Part shown: positions 1 through 12,292 of the stretch, one piece after another
Layout of the letters: the number at the start of each line of letters is the position of its first letter
Position numbering within the stretch: position 1 is the stretch's first letter
Assembly (NCBI GenBank): GCA_011033025.1
Contig: WFMF01000271.1
Span: 124,001-188,000, forward strand
Direction: 5' to 3'
DNA: 64,000 nt
Source of the DNA: Beroe forskalii
Taxonomy: Eukaryota > Ctenophora > Nuda > Beroida > Beroidae
Notes under the pieces: model-generated
Seen by the model: only the letters and a program-made list of their open reading frames with translations
The model's database searches: none
What the model was told of the DNA's origin: nothing
Position numbers and translations under genes: made by a program

Positions 1-672
1 GACGCCAGAGCCTTGCGTTTCTGTGTGTGATCTGCAACATCTCCCTCTGCAGATTCCGAGAATAATTCAATAAAGTCAGAATTAATTTCATTCGAAAATT
101 TTATGGGTAAATCAAGTAATGGGCATCATTAAATATTCTGCAGTACCATATAGCATATATTCGCAAGAATTCTGTTAAAATAACACCGAGCCTCCATTGC
201 GAATGATTTTGTTGAAATAACAGTCCTCCCTATGAAGACACAGTGGAATTTGATCTGAGGTTTGGCATGTAATATGAGAACATTTCACGTGCTGATAAGA
301 TGGGACTAAGATTGAGGCTTATAAAATGAAGAATACGCACCAGAATACCGAATTAACATGTTATCTGTTCATGGCAACCATATCCCTAGGGAATCAACTC
401 ACTGAAATTACCGTCCACTGACAATTCTCTGCGAATGTAAAGATGTGGATTCTTATTTCGATTAAAAGGGGATTCATAATTCATTAGGTGGATAAGAATT
501 TTGAAATTCTCTGGTAACTCTGAAGCTGGGTTTTCTCCATCGAGAAGTCCTCAAAGCAATCAATTTTGTTATACACATAATTCATCCCGTCTATCGTGAT
601 AATTTTTGGTGCGTAGCGCGCGCACTCAGTAATTGTGACATTATGTGGAAAATTGTACCAATCTCGTTAAAA
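1..672. other. no recognised gene; AT-rich left flank of element A
   Basis: AT-rich sequence without a long reading frame or recognisable repeat. The first ~60 bases, read on the minus strand, could be the start of an exon after a CTGCAG acceptor-like site, but too little is in the window to support it. Confidence 0.4.
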
Positions 673-686
673 GATGGACAGAGGCG

Positions 687-709
687 ATGTTTTACGCGAC
701 GTGGGACAA
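687..709 (+). repeat. element A left terminal inverted repeat
   Basis: 23 bp, perfect reverse complement of 9350-9372. It is followed at once by GTGGCAAAAAAGGGACAAAAG, the same wording as the start of each satellite unit, so the satellite may have grown out of the terminal repeat. Confidence 0.9.
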
Positions 710-3700
710 AAAAGTGGCAAAAAAGGGACAAAAGTCGCCTGAGGCGACGTGGGATTTTAAGGCCTCAAATGTGCTTAATATGAGTTGTTATGGTTAGATA
801 TCATGTTTAAGAGTTGCCAGGCCATCATAGGAGCCACGCCCAACCTTGGGCCACGCCCAACCTTGGGCCACGCCCAACCTTGGGCCACGCCCAAAAATCC
901 CATCTTTCCTGCCAATATGGTGGCAAAAAAGGGACAAGTGTGGACATGGCAATTTCAGCCGATAAATCACTCCAAATCATTTCATTTCGATCTTAAAAGT
1001 TAATTTAGGGTTCCTAGACACTAAATCAACCATTCACAGCCCGTGGCCACGCCCAGATTCCACGCCCCATAAATGCGCGAAAAGTCGCTAGCTGGGTGGC
1101 AAAAGGGACAAAAGTCGCCTGAGGCGACGTGGGATTTTAAGGCCTCAAATGTGCTTAATATGAGTTGTTATGGTTAGATATCATGTTTAAGAGTTGCCAG
1201 GCCATCATAGGAGCCACGCCCAACCTTGGGCCACGCCCAAAAATCCCATCTTTCCTGCCAATATGGTGGCAAAAAAGGGACAAGTGTGGACATGGCAATT
1301 TCAGCCGATAAATCACTCCAAATCATTTCATTTCGATCTTAAAAATTAATTTAGGGTTCCTAGAGACTAAATCAACCATTCACAGCCCGTGGCCACGCCC
1401 AGATTCCACGCCCCATAAATGCGCGAAAAGTCGCTAGCTGGGTGGCAAAAAAGGGACAAAAGTCGCCTGAGGCGACGTGGGATTTTAAGGCCTCAAATGT
1501 GCTTAATATGAGTTGTTATGGTTAGATATCATGTTTAAGAGTTGCCAGGCCATCATAGAAGCCACGCCCAACCTTGGGCTACGCCAAAAAATCCCATCTT
1601 TCCTGCCAATATGGTGGCAAAAAAGGGACAAGTGTGGACATGGCAATATCAGCCGATAAATCACTCCAAATCACTTCATTTCGATCTTAAAAGTTAATTT
1701 AGGGTTCCTAGACACTAAATCAACCATTCACAGCCCGTGGCCACGCCCAGATTCCACGCCCCATAAATGCGCGAAAAGTCGCTAGCTGGGTGGCAAAAAA
1801 GGGACAAAAGTCGCCTGAGGCGACGTGGGATTTTAAGGCTTCAAATGTGCTTAATATGAGTTGTTATGGTTAGATATCATGTTTAAGAGTTGCCAGGCCA
1901 TCATAGGAGCCACGCCCAACCTTGGGCCACGCCCAAAAATCCCATCTTTCCTGCAAATATGGTGGCAAAAAGGGACAAGTGTGGACATGGCAATTTCAGC
2001 CGATAAATCACTCCAAATCATTTCATTTCGATCTTAAAAGTTAATTTAGGTTCCTAGACACTAAATCAACCATTCACAGCCCGTGGCCACGCCCAGATTC
2101 CACGCCCCATAAATGCGCGAAAAGTCGCTAGCTGGGTGTGGGACAAAAGTCGCCTGAGGCGACGTGGGATTTTAAGGCCTCAAATGTGCTTAATATGAGT
2201 TGTTATGGTTAGATATCATGTTTAAGAGTTGCCAGGCCATCATAGGAGCCACGCCCAACCTTGGGCCACGCCCAAAATCCCATCTTTCCTGCCAATATGG
2301 TGGCAAAAAGGGACAAGTGTGGACATGGCAATTTCAGCCGATAAATCACTCCAAATCATTTCATTTCGATCTTAAAAATTAATTTAGGGTTCCTAGAGAC
2401 TAAATCAACCATTCACAGCCCGTGGCCACGCCCAGATTCCACGCCCCATAAATGCGCGAAAAGTCGCTAGCTGCGGCGTGGGGACAAAAGTCGCCTGAGG
2501 CGACGTGGGATTTTAAGGCCTCAAATGTGCTTAATATGAGTTGTTATGGTTAGATATCATGTTTAAGAGTTGCCAGGCCATCATAGGAGCCACGCCCAAC
2601 CTTGGGCCACGCCCAAAAAATCCCATCTTTCCTGCAAATATGGTGGCAAAAAGGGACAAGTGTGGACATGGCAATTTCAGCCGATAAATCACTCCAAATC
2701 ATTTCATTTCGATCTTAAAAGTTAATTTAGGGTTCCTAGACACTAAATCAACCATTCACAGCCCGTGGCCACGCCCAGATTCCACGCCCCATAAATGCGC
2801 GAAAAGTCGCTAGCTGGGTGGCAAAAAGGGACAAAAGTCGCCTGAGGCGACGTGGGATTTTAAGGCCTCAAATGTGCTTAATATGAGTTGTTATGGTTAG
2901 ATATCATGTTTAAGAGTTGCCAGGCCATCATAGGAGCCACGCCCAACCTTGGGCCACGCCCAAAAATCCCATCTTTCCTGCAAATATGGTGGCAAAAAGG
3001 GACAAGTGTGGACATGGCAATTTCAGCCGATAAATCACTCCAAATCATTTCATTTCGATCTTAAAAGTTAATTTAGGGGTTCCTAGACACTAAATCAACC
3101 ATTCACAGCCCGTGGCCACGCCCAGATTCCACGCCCCATAAATGCGCGAAAAGTCGCTAGCTGGGTGGCGTGGACAAAAGTCGCCTGAGGCGACGTGGGA
3201 TTTTATGGCCTCAATTGTGCTTGATATGAGTTGTTATGGTTAGATATCATGTTTAAGAGTTGCCAGGCCATCATAGGAGCCACGCCCAACCTTGGGCCAC
3301 GCCCAAAAATCCCATCTTTCCTGCCAATATGGTGGCAAAAGGGACAAGTGTGGACATGGCAATTTCAGCCGATAAATCACTCCAAATCATTTCATTTCGA
3401 TCTTAAAAGTTAATTTAGGGTTCCTAGACACTAAATCAACCATTCACAGCCCGTGGCCACGCCCAGATTCCACGCCCCATAAATGCGCGAAAAGTCGCTA
3501 GCTGGGTGGCAAAAAGGGACAAAAGTCGCCTGAGGCGACGTGGGATTTTAAGGCCTCAAATGTGCTTAATATGAGTTGTTATGGTTAGATATCATGTTTA
3601 AGAGTTGCCAGGCCATCATAGGAGCCACGCCCAACCTTGGGCCACGCCCAAAAATCCCATCTTTCCTGCCAATATGGTGGCAAAAAAGGGACAAGTGTGG

Positions 3701-6700
3701 ACATGGCAATTTCAGCCGATAAATCACTCCAAATCATTTCATTTCAATATTAAAGGCCAACTGATCATTTCAAGTTTTTCTACAAATGCTTGGAATAACA
3801 TCGTTCATATGAACCATTAAGATTCCGCATATTTTTAGTTTGCATATCTGGACAGAATTGCTGAAAATGGCACATTTAAGAACATGTTGTGACGTAGCAG
3901 GTGGGAGTTTATAGCTTGAAATTACAGGTAAAAATAATTTAGCTATCAAATGTTGGCTTAAGTACTAAAAAATGATAGTAATTAGAAATCGTAATATTTA
4001 TGTTTACTGATCCGAAAATTTGTTTGGATAAAGGATTGAATTACCGCATCGCGTCATCAGAAATTAATTACGACTTAACATGCACCAGCTACAGGCTCTG
4101 GAATGCGGCCCTTTTTACAGTAGTTTGTATTGTGATATCCTTGTTACATGTAGTGATATTTCAGCTTCCTATACTGAGCGCTGTGTGTACAATATATAAT
4201 GCCCGGACTTTGATACATATTATTGATATAGTGTCGGTTTGGCATCAATTATCTCAAAATTTTTTGTAATGATCAGTTGGCCTTTAAAAGTTAATTTAGG
4301 GTTCCTAGACACTAAATCAACCATTCACAGCCCGTGGCCACGCCCAGATTCCACGCCCCATAAATGCGCGAAAGTCGCCATACTGGGTGGCGTGGACAAA
4401 AGTCGCCTGAGGCGACGTGGGATTTAAGGCATATTGTGTTTTTAATATGAGTTGTTATGGTTAGATATCATGTTTAAGAGTTGCCAGGCCATCATAGGAG
4501 CCACGCCCAACCTTGGGCCACGCCCAAAATCCCATCTTTCCTGTAATATGGTGGCAAAAAGGGACAAGTGTGGACATGGAAATTTCAACCGATAAATCAC
4601 TCCAATTCATTTCATTTCGATCTTAAAAGTTAATTTAGGGTTCAGACACTAAATCAACCATTCACAGCCCGTGGCCACGCCCAGATTCCACGCCCCATAA
4701 ATGCGCGAAAAGTCGCTAGCTGGGTGGCAAAAGGGACAAAAGTCGCCTGAGGCGACGTGGGATTTTAAGGCCTCAAATGTGCTTAATATGAGTTGTTATG
4801 GTTAGATATCATGTTTAAGAGTTGCCAGGCCATCATAGGAGCCACGCCCAACCTTGGGCCACGCCCAAAAATCCCATCTTTCCTGCCAATATGGTGGCAA
4901 AAAGGGACAAGTGTGGACATGGCAATTTCAGCCGATAAATCACTCCAAATCATTTCATTTCGATCTTAAAAGTTAATTTAGGGTTCCTAGACACTAAATC
5001 AACCATTCACAGCCCGTGGCCACGCCCAGATTCCACGCCCCATAAATGCGCGAAAAGTCGCTAGCTGGGTGGCAAAAAAGGGACAAAAGTCGCCTGAGGC
5101 GACGTGGGATTTTAAGGCCTCAATTGTGCTTAATATGAGTTGTTATGGTTAGATATCATGTTTAAGAGTTGCCAGGCCATCATAGGAGCCACGCCCAACC
5201 TTGGGCCACGCCCAAAAATCCCATCTTTCCTGCCAATATGGTGGCAAAAAAGGGACAAGTGTGGACATGGCAATTTCAGCCGATAAATCACTCCAAATCA
5301 TTTCATTTCGATCTTAAAAGTTAATTTAGGGTTCCTAGACACTAAATCAACCATTCACAGCCCGTGGCCACGCCCAGATTCCACGCCCCATAAACGCGCG
5401 AAAAGTCGCTAACTGGGTGGCAAAAAAGGGACAAAAGTCGCCTGAGGCGACGTGGGATTTTAAGGCCTCAATTGTGCTTAATATGAGTTGTTATGGTTAG
5501 ATATCATGTTTAAGAGTTGCCAGGCCATCATAGGAGCCACGCCCAACCTTGGGCCACGCCCTAAAAATCCCATCTTTCCTGCCAAGATGGTGGCAAAAAA
5601 AGGACAAGTGTGGACATGGCAATTTCAGCCGATAAATCACTCCAAATCATTTCATTTCGATCTTAAAAGTTAATTTAGGGTTCCTAGACACTAAATCAAC
5701 CATTCACAGCCCGTGGCCACGCCCAGATTCCACGCCCCATAAATGCGCGAAAAGTCGCTAACTGGGTGGCAAAAAAGGGACAAAAGTCGCCTGAGGCGAC
5801 GTGGGATTTTAAGGCCTCAAATGTGCTTAATATGAGTTGTTATGGTTAGATATCATGTTTAAGAGTTGCCAGGCCATCATAGGAGCCACGCCCAACCTTG
5901 GGCCACGCCCAAAAATCCCATCTTTCCTGCCAATATGGTGGCAAAAGGGACAAGTGTGGACATGGAAATTTCAGCCGATAAATCACTCCAATTCATTTCA
6001 TTTCGATCTTAAAAGTTAATTTAGGGTTCCTAGACACTAAATCAACCATTCACAGCCCGTGGCCACGCCCAGATTCCACGCCCCATAAATGCGCGAAAAG
6101 TCGCTAACTGGGTGGCAAAAGGGACAAAAGTCGCCTGAGGCGACGTGGGATTTTAAGGCCTCAATTGTGCTTAATATGAGTTGTTATGGTTAGATATCAT
6201 GTTTAAGAGTTGCCAGGCCATCATAGGAGCCACGCCCAACCTTGGGCCACGCCCAAAAATCCCATCTTTCCTGCCAATATGGTGGCAAAAAAGGGACAAG
6301 TGTGGACATGGCAATTTCAGCCGATAAATCACTCCAAATCATTTCATTTCGATCTTAAAAGTTAATTTAGGGTTCCTAGAGACTAAATCAACCATTCACA
6401 GCCCGTGGCCACGCCCAGATTCCACGCCATCCTAGGAGCCACGCCCAAAAATCCAATCATTCCTGCCAATCAGTGGCAAAAAAGGGACAAGTGCAAACAT
6501 GGCGATTATGGCCGATAAATCACTCAAAATCATTTTCTTTTGATCATAAAAGTTATTTTAGGGTTTCTAGACACTAAATTAACTATTCCCAACCCTTGGC
6601 AATGCCCAGATTCCACGCCCCATAAATGCGCGAAAAGTCGCTAGCTGGGTGGCAAAAAAGGGACAAAAGTCGCCTGAGGTTACGTGGGATTTTAAGGCCC

Positions 6701-7000
6701 TCAAATGTTGATTTTGATGTTGTTATGGTAAGATATCATGCCAGGCCATCATAGAAGCCACACCCAACCTTTTGGGCCACGCCCAAAATCCCTATATTCG
6801 CCAATAAGGTGGCAAAATAACGGACAAGTGTTCATAAATCAGCCGATAACCACTCAAATCATTTCATTTGATCTTGGTTGAGTTAATTTATTGTTCCTAG
6901 ACACTCAATCAACCATTCCCAGCCCGTGGCCACGCCCAGATTAAATGCCCCCTAAATGTGCGAAAAGTCGCTAGCTGGTTGGCAAAAAAGGGAAAAATGT
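710..7000 (+). repeat. satellite array, element A left arm (~345-bp unit, forward)
   Basis: About 17 head-to-tail units of ~345 bp. Each carries the palindrome GTCGCCTGAGGCGAC, several CCACGCCC boxes, and the phrase CTAGACACTAAATCAACC. Units near the switch (6429-7000) are clearly more diverged. The first unit has an 18-bp subrepeat expanded three times at 834-892. Short open frames recur once per unit but are not conserved in length or start and are not genes. The arm carries the CCTTGGGCC variant rather than CCTTGAGCC. Confidence 0.95.
3754..4283. mobile_element. 530-bp piggyBac-like non-autonomous element inside the array
   Basis: The satellite is interrupted by 530 bp flanked by TTAA on both sides (3750-3753 and 4284-4287). 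The ends are inverted repeats beginning AGGCCAACTGATCATT. The uninterrupted satellite has a single TTAA at this point, so the insertion is clean. A TTAA duplication is the mark of piggyBac (and Kolobok) transposition. The 89-codon frame inside does not resemble a transposase. Confidence 0.8.
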
Positions 7001-7012
7001 CGCCTTAAAATC

Positions 7013-8545
7013 CCACGGCGCCTCAGGCGACTTTTGTCCCTTTTTTGCCACCCAGCTAGCGACTTTTCGCGCATTTATGGGGCGTGGAATCTGGGCGTGG
7101 TCACGGGCTGTGAATGGTTGATTTAGTCTCTAGGAACCCTAAATTAACTTTTAAGATCGAAATGAAATGATTTGGAGTGATTAATCGGCTGAAATTGCCA
7201 TGTCCACACTTGTCCTTCTTTTGCCACCATATTGGCAGGAAAGATGGGATTTTGGGCGTGGCTCAAGGTTAAGGGCTCCTATGATGGCCTGGCAACTCTA
7301 AACATGATATCTAACCATAACAACTCATATTAAGCCACGCCCGAGGCCTTAAATCCTACCGTCGCCTCAGGCGACTTTTTTGTCCCTTTTGCCACCCAGC
7401 TAGCGACTTTTCGCGCATTTATGGGGCGTGGCCACGGGCTGTGAATGGTTGATTTAGTGTCTAGGAACCCTAAATTAACTTTTAAGATCGAAATGAAATG
7501 ATTTGGAGTGATTAATATCGGCTGAAATTGCCATGTCCACACTTGTCCCTTTTTTTTGCCACCATATTGGCAGGAAAGATGGGATTTTTGGGCGTGGCTC
7601 AAGGTTAAGGGCTCATGATGGCCTGGCAACTCTTAAAACATGATATCTAACCATAACAACTCATATTAAGCACATTTGAGGCCTTAAAATCCCACGTCGC
7701 CTCAGGCGACTTTTTGTCCCTTTTTGCCACCCAGTTAGCGACTTTTCGCGCATTTATGGGGCGTGGAATCTGGGCGTGGCCACGGGCTGTGAATGGTTGA
7801 TTTAGTGTCTAGGAACCCTAAATTAACTTTTAAGATCGAAATGAAATGATTTGGAGTGATTTAGGGGCCATCCATAAAGGACGTCCGCAAAATTTCGGCC
7901 ATTTTAGACCCTTCCCTCCCCCCTTGTCCGCAAACGTCCGCATTTCAGAAACCCCTCCCCCTCCCAGGACGTCCGCATTTTTCTTAAAAATCTTTTGAGT
8001 CATCATTCTGGGCCCGAAATTTCACGATTTTCTAGTGAAATAAACGTCAAAACGACCGAAATTTCCATAAACTGCGGACGTCCGCATTTGGCCAAACACC
8101 CCCCTCCCCCCTATGTCTACAAACGTCCGCATTGGCCAGACTCCCCCCTCCCCCCTCGCTGCGGACGTCCTTTATGGATGGCCCCTTATCGGCTGAAATT
8201 GCCATGTCCACACTTGTCCCTTTTTGCCACCATATTGGCAGGAAAGATGGGATTTTTGGACGTGGCTCAAGGTTGGGCGTGGCTCCTATGATGGCCTGGC
8301 AACTCTTAAACATGATATCTAACCGTAACAACTCATATTAAGCACATTTGAGGCCTTAAAATCCCACGTCGCCTCAGGCGACTTTTGTCCCTTTTTTGTC
8401 ACACAGCTAGCTACTTTTCGCGCATTTATGGGGCTCGGAATCTGGGCGACGGGCGTGGCACGGGCTGGGAATGTCCCTCTTTTGCCACCACTTGTCCCTC
8501 TTTTGCCATCAGATTGGCAGGGAAAATGGGATTTTCGCTTTTCGG
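7013..8545 (-). repeat. satellite array, element A right arm (inverted)
   Basis: Units of the same satellite in reverse orientation (GTCGCCTCAGGCGACTTTTGTCCC reading on the plus strand). They carry the CTCAAGG (CCTTGAG in sense) variant, unlike the left arm. The last unit, 8385-8545, is degenerate. Confidence 0.92.
7864..8185. mobile_element. MITE with 3-bp TTA duplication (PIF/Harbinger-like)
   Basis: 322 bp with inverted ends GGGGCCATCCATAAAGGACG, inserted in a satellite unit between duplicated TTA at 7861-7863 and 8186-8188; removing it restores the normal GATTTATCGG of the unit. Pyrimidine-rich interior with repeated CGTCCGCA. A second copy in the opposite orientation lies at 23059-23348. 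Confidence 0.85.
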
Positions 8546-8599
8546 GTGTGGCTCATATCAAGCAAATTTGAGGTGTCAAAATCTTATGTTGCCTCGGGC

Positions 8600-9349
8600 C
8601 ACCTGACTCAGATTAACTGAATTTGGGTCAAAAGTTGCATATCGGCTTAATTTGATTATGGATATTGGATAAGTAGGTCCCTTTATATTTTTTTACATCT
8701 TGGCAGATCAATATGGGATTTGAGTTGCTTAGCAAGGTATGGCTTAGCAGCCATGGTGACCGACAAGGCAAAATATGTAGAAACGATATCTTAACAACGC
8801 ATTTGAGACCTATTTCCCCCATGAAACATTTGCCTTCATCTTTGCCTCTCGACTGGGAATGGTGCTTATTCTCAATTAACTTCAAATTAATGTCATCGTA
8901 ATACATAATACTTTGATAATGTATCCCATCTTCAGGCTGAAATTGAGGCTCTTCTCACCTTCAAATCGGGCAGTCAAAGTGGGGCCGAATTAAAGGCCTG
9001 ATTAAAGCATCTACCTACGCGATTACGAGATAATAGTTAGAACAAGAACAACAACTTTATAAAAATTCGAGTTACTGGAATTGTCTTAATGACCGGTTAT
9101 AATGGCTCGAAGATTAGAAGGCAATTTTAGACTTTGCTGATGAAAAGGTCGGCTGAATTCAAACAAATCAAAGACAATTGACAACTTTAGCAACTAACAA
9201 TGATTATGAACGTGTCAAACTAATTGATGTAAATCGCTTCAACGAGATAGTAAATCATTCACCATTTTGTGTGCGTTCATGGGAGGAAATTGCACATGTT
9301 CACGCGCGCGCGACGCGCGCATTTGGAGTGCCGAAATTTGCGGCGCGGC
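8600..9349 (+). other. element A subterminal 'edge' sequence
   Basis: Single-copy sequence between the right arm and the right terminus. It is repeated at 35480-36093 (element B, with a ~130-bp internal deletion near the end) and, reverse-complemented, at 45894-46430 (element C). Landmarks are the phrase CTTGGCAGATCAATATGGGA and the CGCGCGCG run at 9302-9321. Confidence 0.85.
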
Positions 9350-9372
9350 TTGTCCCACGTCGCGTAAAACAT
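9350..9372 (-). repeat. element A right terminal inverted repeat
   Basis: Perfect reverse complement of 687-709. The match to elements B (36094-36116, one mismatch) and C (45871-45893, perfect) continues outward to GTTCTG and then stops, marking the true end of the element. Confidence 0.9.
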
Positions 9373-9386
9373 GTTCTGGATGGACA

Positions 9387-11400
9387 TTTACGTAACCCGC
9401 TCAATAGCTTTTTGTTGACTCATGTGCGCGTCACGTACGTTTAAAATGTGATGATGAACGCTTTCAATTCAATCATACGTGAATCTCAATAAATTCAAAG
9501 CACGGTGAAAAATTTTCTCTATTTAATTTTAAGATTGCATTCAAACGATTATCGATTTTGAAAACTTCTATCGTTAATAAAAACGATGATTGTTTTCAGA
9601 AAGGATAATCGTTTTTAAACGAAAATCGCGCTATTCTCGATCGAGAATAACGCGATGATCAATGCAACTTTGAAATCTGATTTTTGGCGAAATTATCCAC
9701 AACGCGCGTATTATAAGACGAACTGTCAATCGTATATCACTAGGGCTCTGTATGTGCTCATGTCTTGCCATTGCCAGGCGTTGCCTGGCCCCCTCGCGCG
9801 CGCCCCGACTCGCAGAGTCGGGACGGGGTTCCCCTAACCAGGGGTGTCGCGTAACCAGGGCCCTGGTTAGGGCAAGGACGGGGCAGACAACGTCTGGCAA
9901 GTCTTGCCAGACGTAGACGTTGATTCAAAATTTGGCTGATTTAAAATATGGGCCAGATAACGTCTGGCAACTTATGACAGAGGAAATAGACGGCCAACTT
10001 TCATCGATTGTTTGTAACGATCGATTGGGCTCAACGGGAGGCTGTAATTTAAGAATCATGAACTAAGACGGACGCATTTCTGAAGGGGTTCAGATTGCTG
10101 ACAATTTCTGATGGCCTGACGCTTAGAAATGGGAAAATTGAGGGTACAAGATGACAAGAAAGCCTGCAACAAAACAGGTTGGTTCACACTTACTTTGGAA
10201 CATCGATTTAATAATTTCCAATTTCGATGAAATTTGATGCAATGAAATTCAATGCAAAATATTCCGTAAAACAATTTGGAAATTTCATCGAATTATTTAT
10301 CAACGTGCTCCATTGAACATTTTTTCGCGAAAAAGGAGCATTTCTACCCTTGTTCGTGGTCAGCAGTAGATCAAGGTGGCATGGCCAAGAGTTAAGGACC
10401 CAGCTCGTATAGGAAATTAATCCATTGGACCCGTCCACTGTAACCCTTGTTGCAAAATGCATAAAGTACTTTTTCAGTTATTGCAAAAATTTTCGTGCAG
10501 ATGTTGTCGAGTTTTTACTTGAAATTTTCCTGCAGCAACCGAATGCGATATCATCAATTTTGCTATTATTTTAAGATGTTTTGGGCGGTCGATCTCGATA
10601 GTACTAAGGATTCCTGAGGTAAAGAAGCTGTATATGGACCGTGTCCATTAACAAGTGAATAAAATCTGTGTAAACGTGGTGGCATTGTTGGCTGATTCAC
10701 TCAATTGGACTTTAATTTTATAAATTATCAGCAGAATTGGACAATGGGAGGCCTTGTGTTGGGCCAAAAAGAGAAAGGACGCAGTAATTTAATTTTAAAA
10801 GCAGAAATTAAAATTATGCCCACCATAATTTCATGCTGATGATCGTAATGTATTATTGATATGATACACCACACTCTAATTGCCCAGAACTAATTTTCCT
10901 CAGTTAAGACGAGTTTCACACAGTCGCCTGGGTTTAATTTTAAACATATATAACATTCTATGCCGTGCTAAATTTTATGTTCAAATATCACGTTCATTAT
11001 GTATTCAATATTATGTTTCATAGCGATGAAACCATTAAGCAACAATTCCAATTTTCAGCTTTCGGTAGGCAGAGCGCATAAATAGTTTTTAAGTTTATTG
11101 TATTGTATTGCAGCGACAAACCATTAAGTAATATGACGATACCGACAGTCGACACGTATCACGCTAAACTTGTCAAGTATACTTTTATTTGCGAGCTGAT
11201 TTATCTTCTCTACGAACTCGAATATTTCGAATCTTTTTGTTTCGTGCCAGTTAAATTCTCGGTCTTTAGCTGGTTACTGAGTTTGTTGTGTTTATGCGAC
11301 GTAACCATGGGAACAAGGTAATATGCACGTGCAACAATGAAACAAAACCTTCAGTCAATATCGACAAAGTTTTTTGAGTTCAATGTGATATTTATTCCAT
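9387..11400. other. intergenic, no recognised gene
   Basis: AT-rich flank beyond element A. It holds a near-perfect 32-bp palindrome at 9625-9656 (centre TTCTCGATCGAGAA) and one GC-rich MITE (9771-9900). I see nothing supported in 9970-11400. Confidence 0.5.
9771..9900. mobile_element. GC-rich MITE, copy 1
   Basis: 130 bp bounded by TTGCCAGGCGTTGCCTGG and CAGACAACGTCTGGCAA, with an internal CCCCGACTCGCAGAGTCGGG hairpin. The same ends and hairpin recur at 19194-19385 and 19526-19616, and a fragment near 36768-36820. GC content contrasts sharply with the AT-rich surroundings. Confidence 0.65.
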
Positions 11401-11424
11401 GTTGCCAGTGTGGCGCTAGTTAAT

Positions 11425-12102
11425 ATGGATACGTATTATAAGAATTTACGGAAGCGAATCAACCGCGAGGTGGCGTCTTATCAGAAGAGGAAAACCGTGA
11501 AATACTTCCAGTTCCCACAACGGCCCGTGACCCAAGGCCGCCCATTTCATGACGAAGACCAGACCGATCCGTTCATGTTCAGGACCAACACAAGGCTCTC
11601 ATTCAGACCCTTTAGCAGATACATTGACCGGATGAATGCAGGTTTAAAACGTTATACATTTTATAACGGAATTACGTCAACCATTTAAAAGCAAATCTTA
11701 AAACTTAACTATAAAACTTCACAATCACATCATACATTAAACCACAATACAAAAGTTATCACGCAACTGCAAATAACGATATATTTAAATTCAAAAACTG
11801 TAGTTAATTCTTGAAAGATATTTCTTGAAGTGTGTCTGTTTTTAAAGAAAATCACAACAGTACCCACAGAAAATTGATTACACCTTAGAAAATACCATAT
11901 AACCGTCTCCTTTGTAATTTCAGAACACAGGCCCAGAAAGCGGACTCACAAAAAGAAGTCTCTAGATCACCTGAACCCAGTACGATCTGTCCCACAGCTG
12001 TGTGACACGAGTAGTCTAGGACAGAACTACAAGTTCTTCAGACCGCAGAACTCATTGACTATGGGGGCGTCAGTACGAAACCCGGTGTTTATTTTGTACT
12101 GA
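11425..12102 (+). CDS. small basic protein of unknown function, two exons
   Basis: Exons 11425-11641 and 11924-12102 join in phase (GCA G / AACAC) to give a 131-residue protein ending ...NPVFILY. Donor is GTTTAA, acceptor TTTCAG. The chosen ATG follows an acceptor-like CCAG at 11404-11407, so there is probably a 5' non-coding exon, or a short coding one, upstream. The protein is rich in Arg, Lys and aromatic residues (KRKTVKYFQFPQRP, RPRKRTHKKKS), with no signal peptide or membrane segment visible. I do not recognise the family. It is convergent with mrps6, with 190 bp between the two stop codons. Intact splice sites and frame across both exons argue that it is real. Confidence 0.6.
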
Positions 12103-12292
12103 GGATCTACTTGTTTTTATTCTTATTTATATCTTAAACTCTACCAACATATTTTCTTCATGAACTAGATATGTCACTGTATAGGAACCTGGGATCCGAA
12201 GTGGGAGATCCATTAGTTTGATTATCAGATAAGTAGCTTGAACTGAATCTACCGATTATATGACTCTGGTTGAATCAGATCTTTTACGAAGT

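Larger units (their letters stand above)
681..9378 (+). mobile_element. element A: 8.7 kb foldback-like element with satellite arms
   Basis: Seen: a 23-bp perfect inverted repeat at 687-709 and 9350-9372 (core TTTTACGCGACGTGGGACAA) and an exact 8-bp direct repeat GATGGACA at 673-680 and 9379-9386, which reads as a target-site duplication. Inside are about 17 forward satellite units (710-7000), a polarity switch near 7000-7015, about 4 inverted units (to ~8540), then ~750 bp of subterminal single-copy sequence ending at GTTCTG. The same right end occurs in elements B and C. No transposase frame is present, so the copy is non-autonomous. Known: foldback elements (FB, Galileo, TU) have long inverted termini built of subrepeats; an 8-bp duplication is typical of hAT and P. 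Assignment to a superfamily is not possible from this copy. Confidence 0.85.

Noticed and set aside
1-60. Possible minus-strand exon at the left edge
   Set aside because: Only ~50 bases are visible; one acceptor-like site is not enough.
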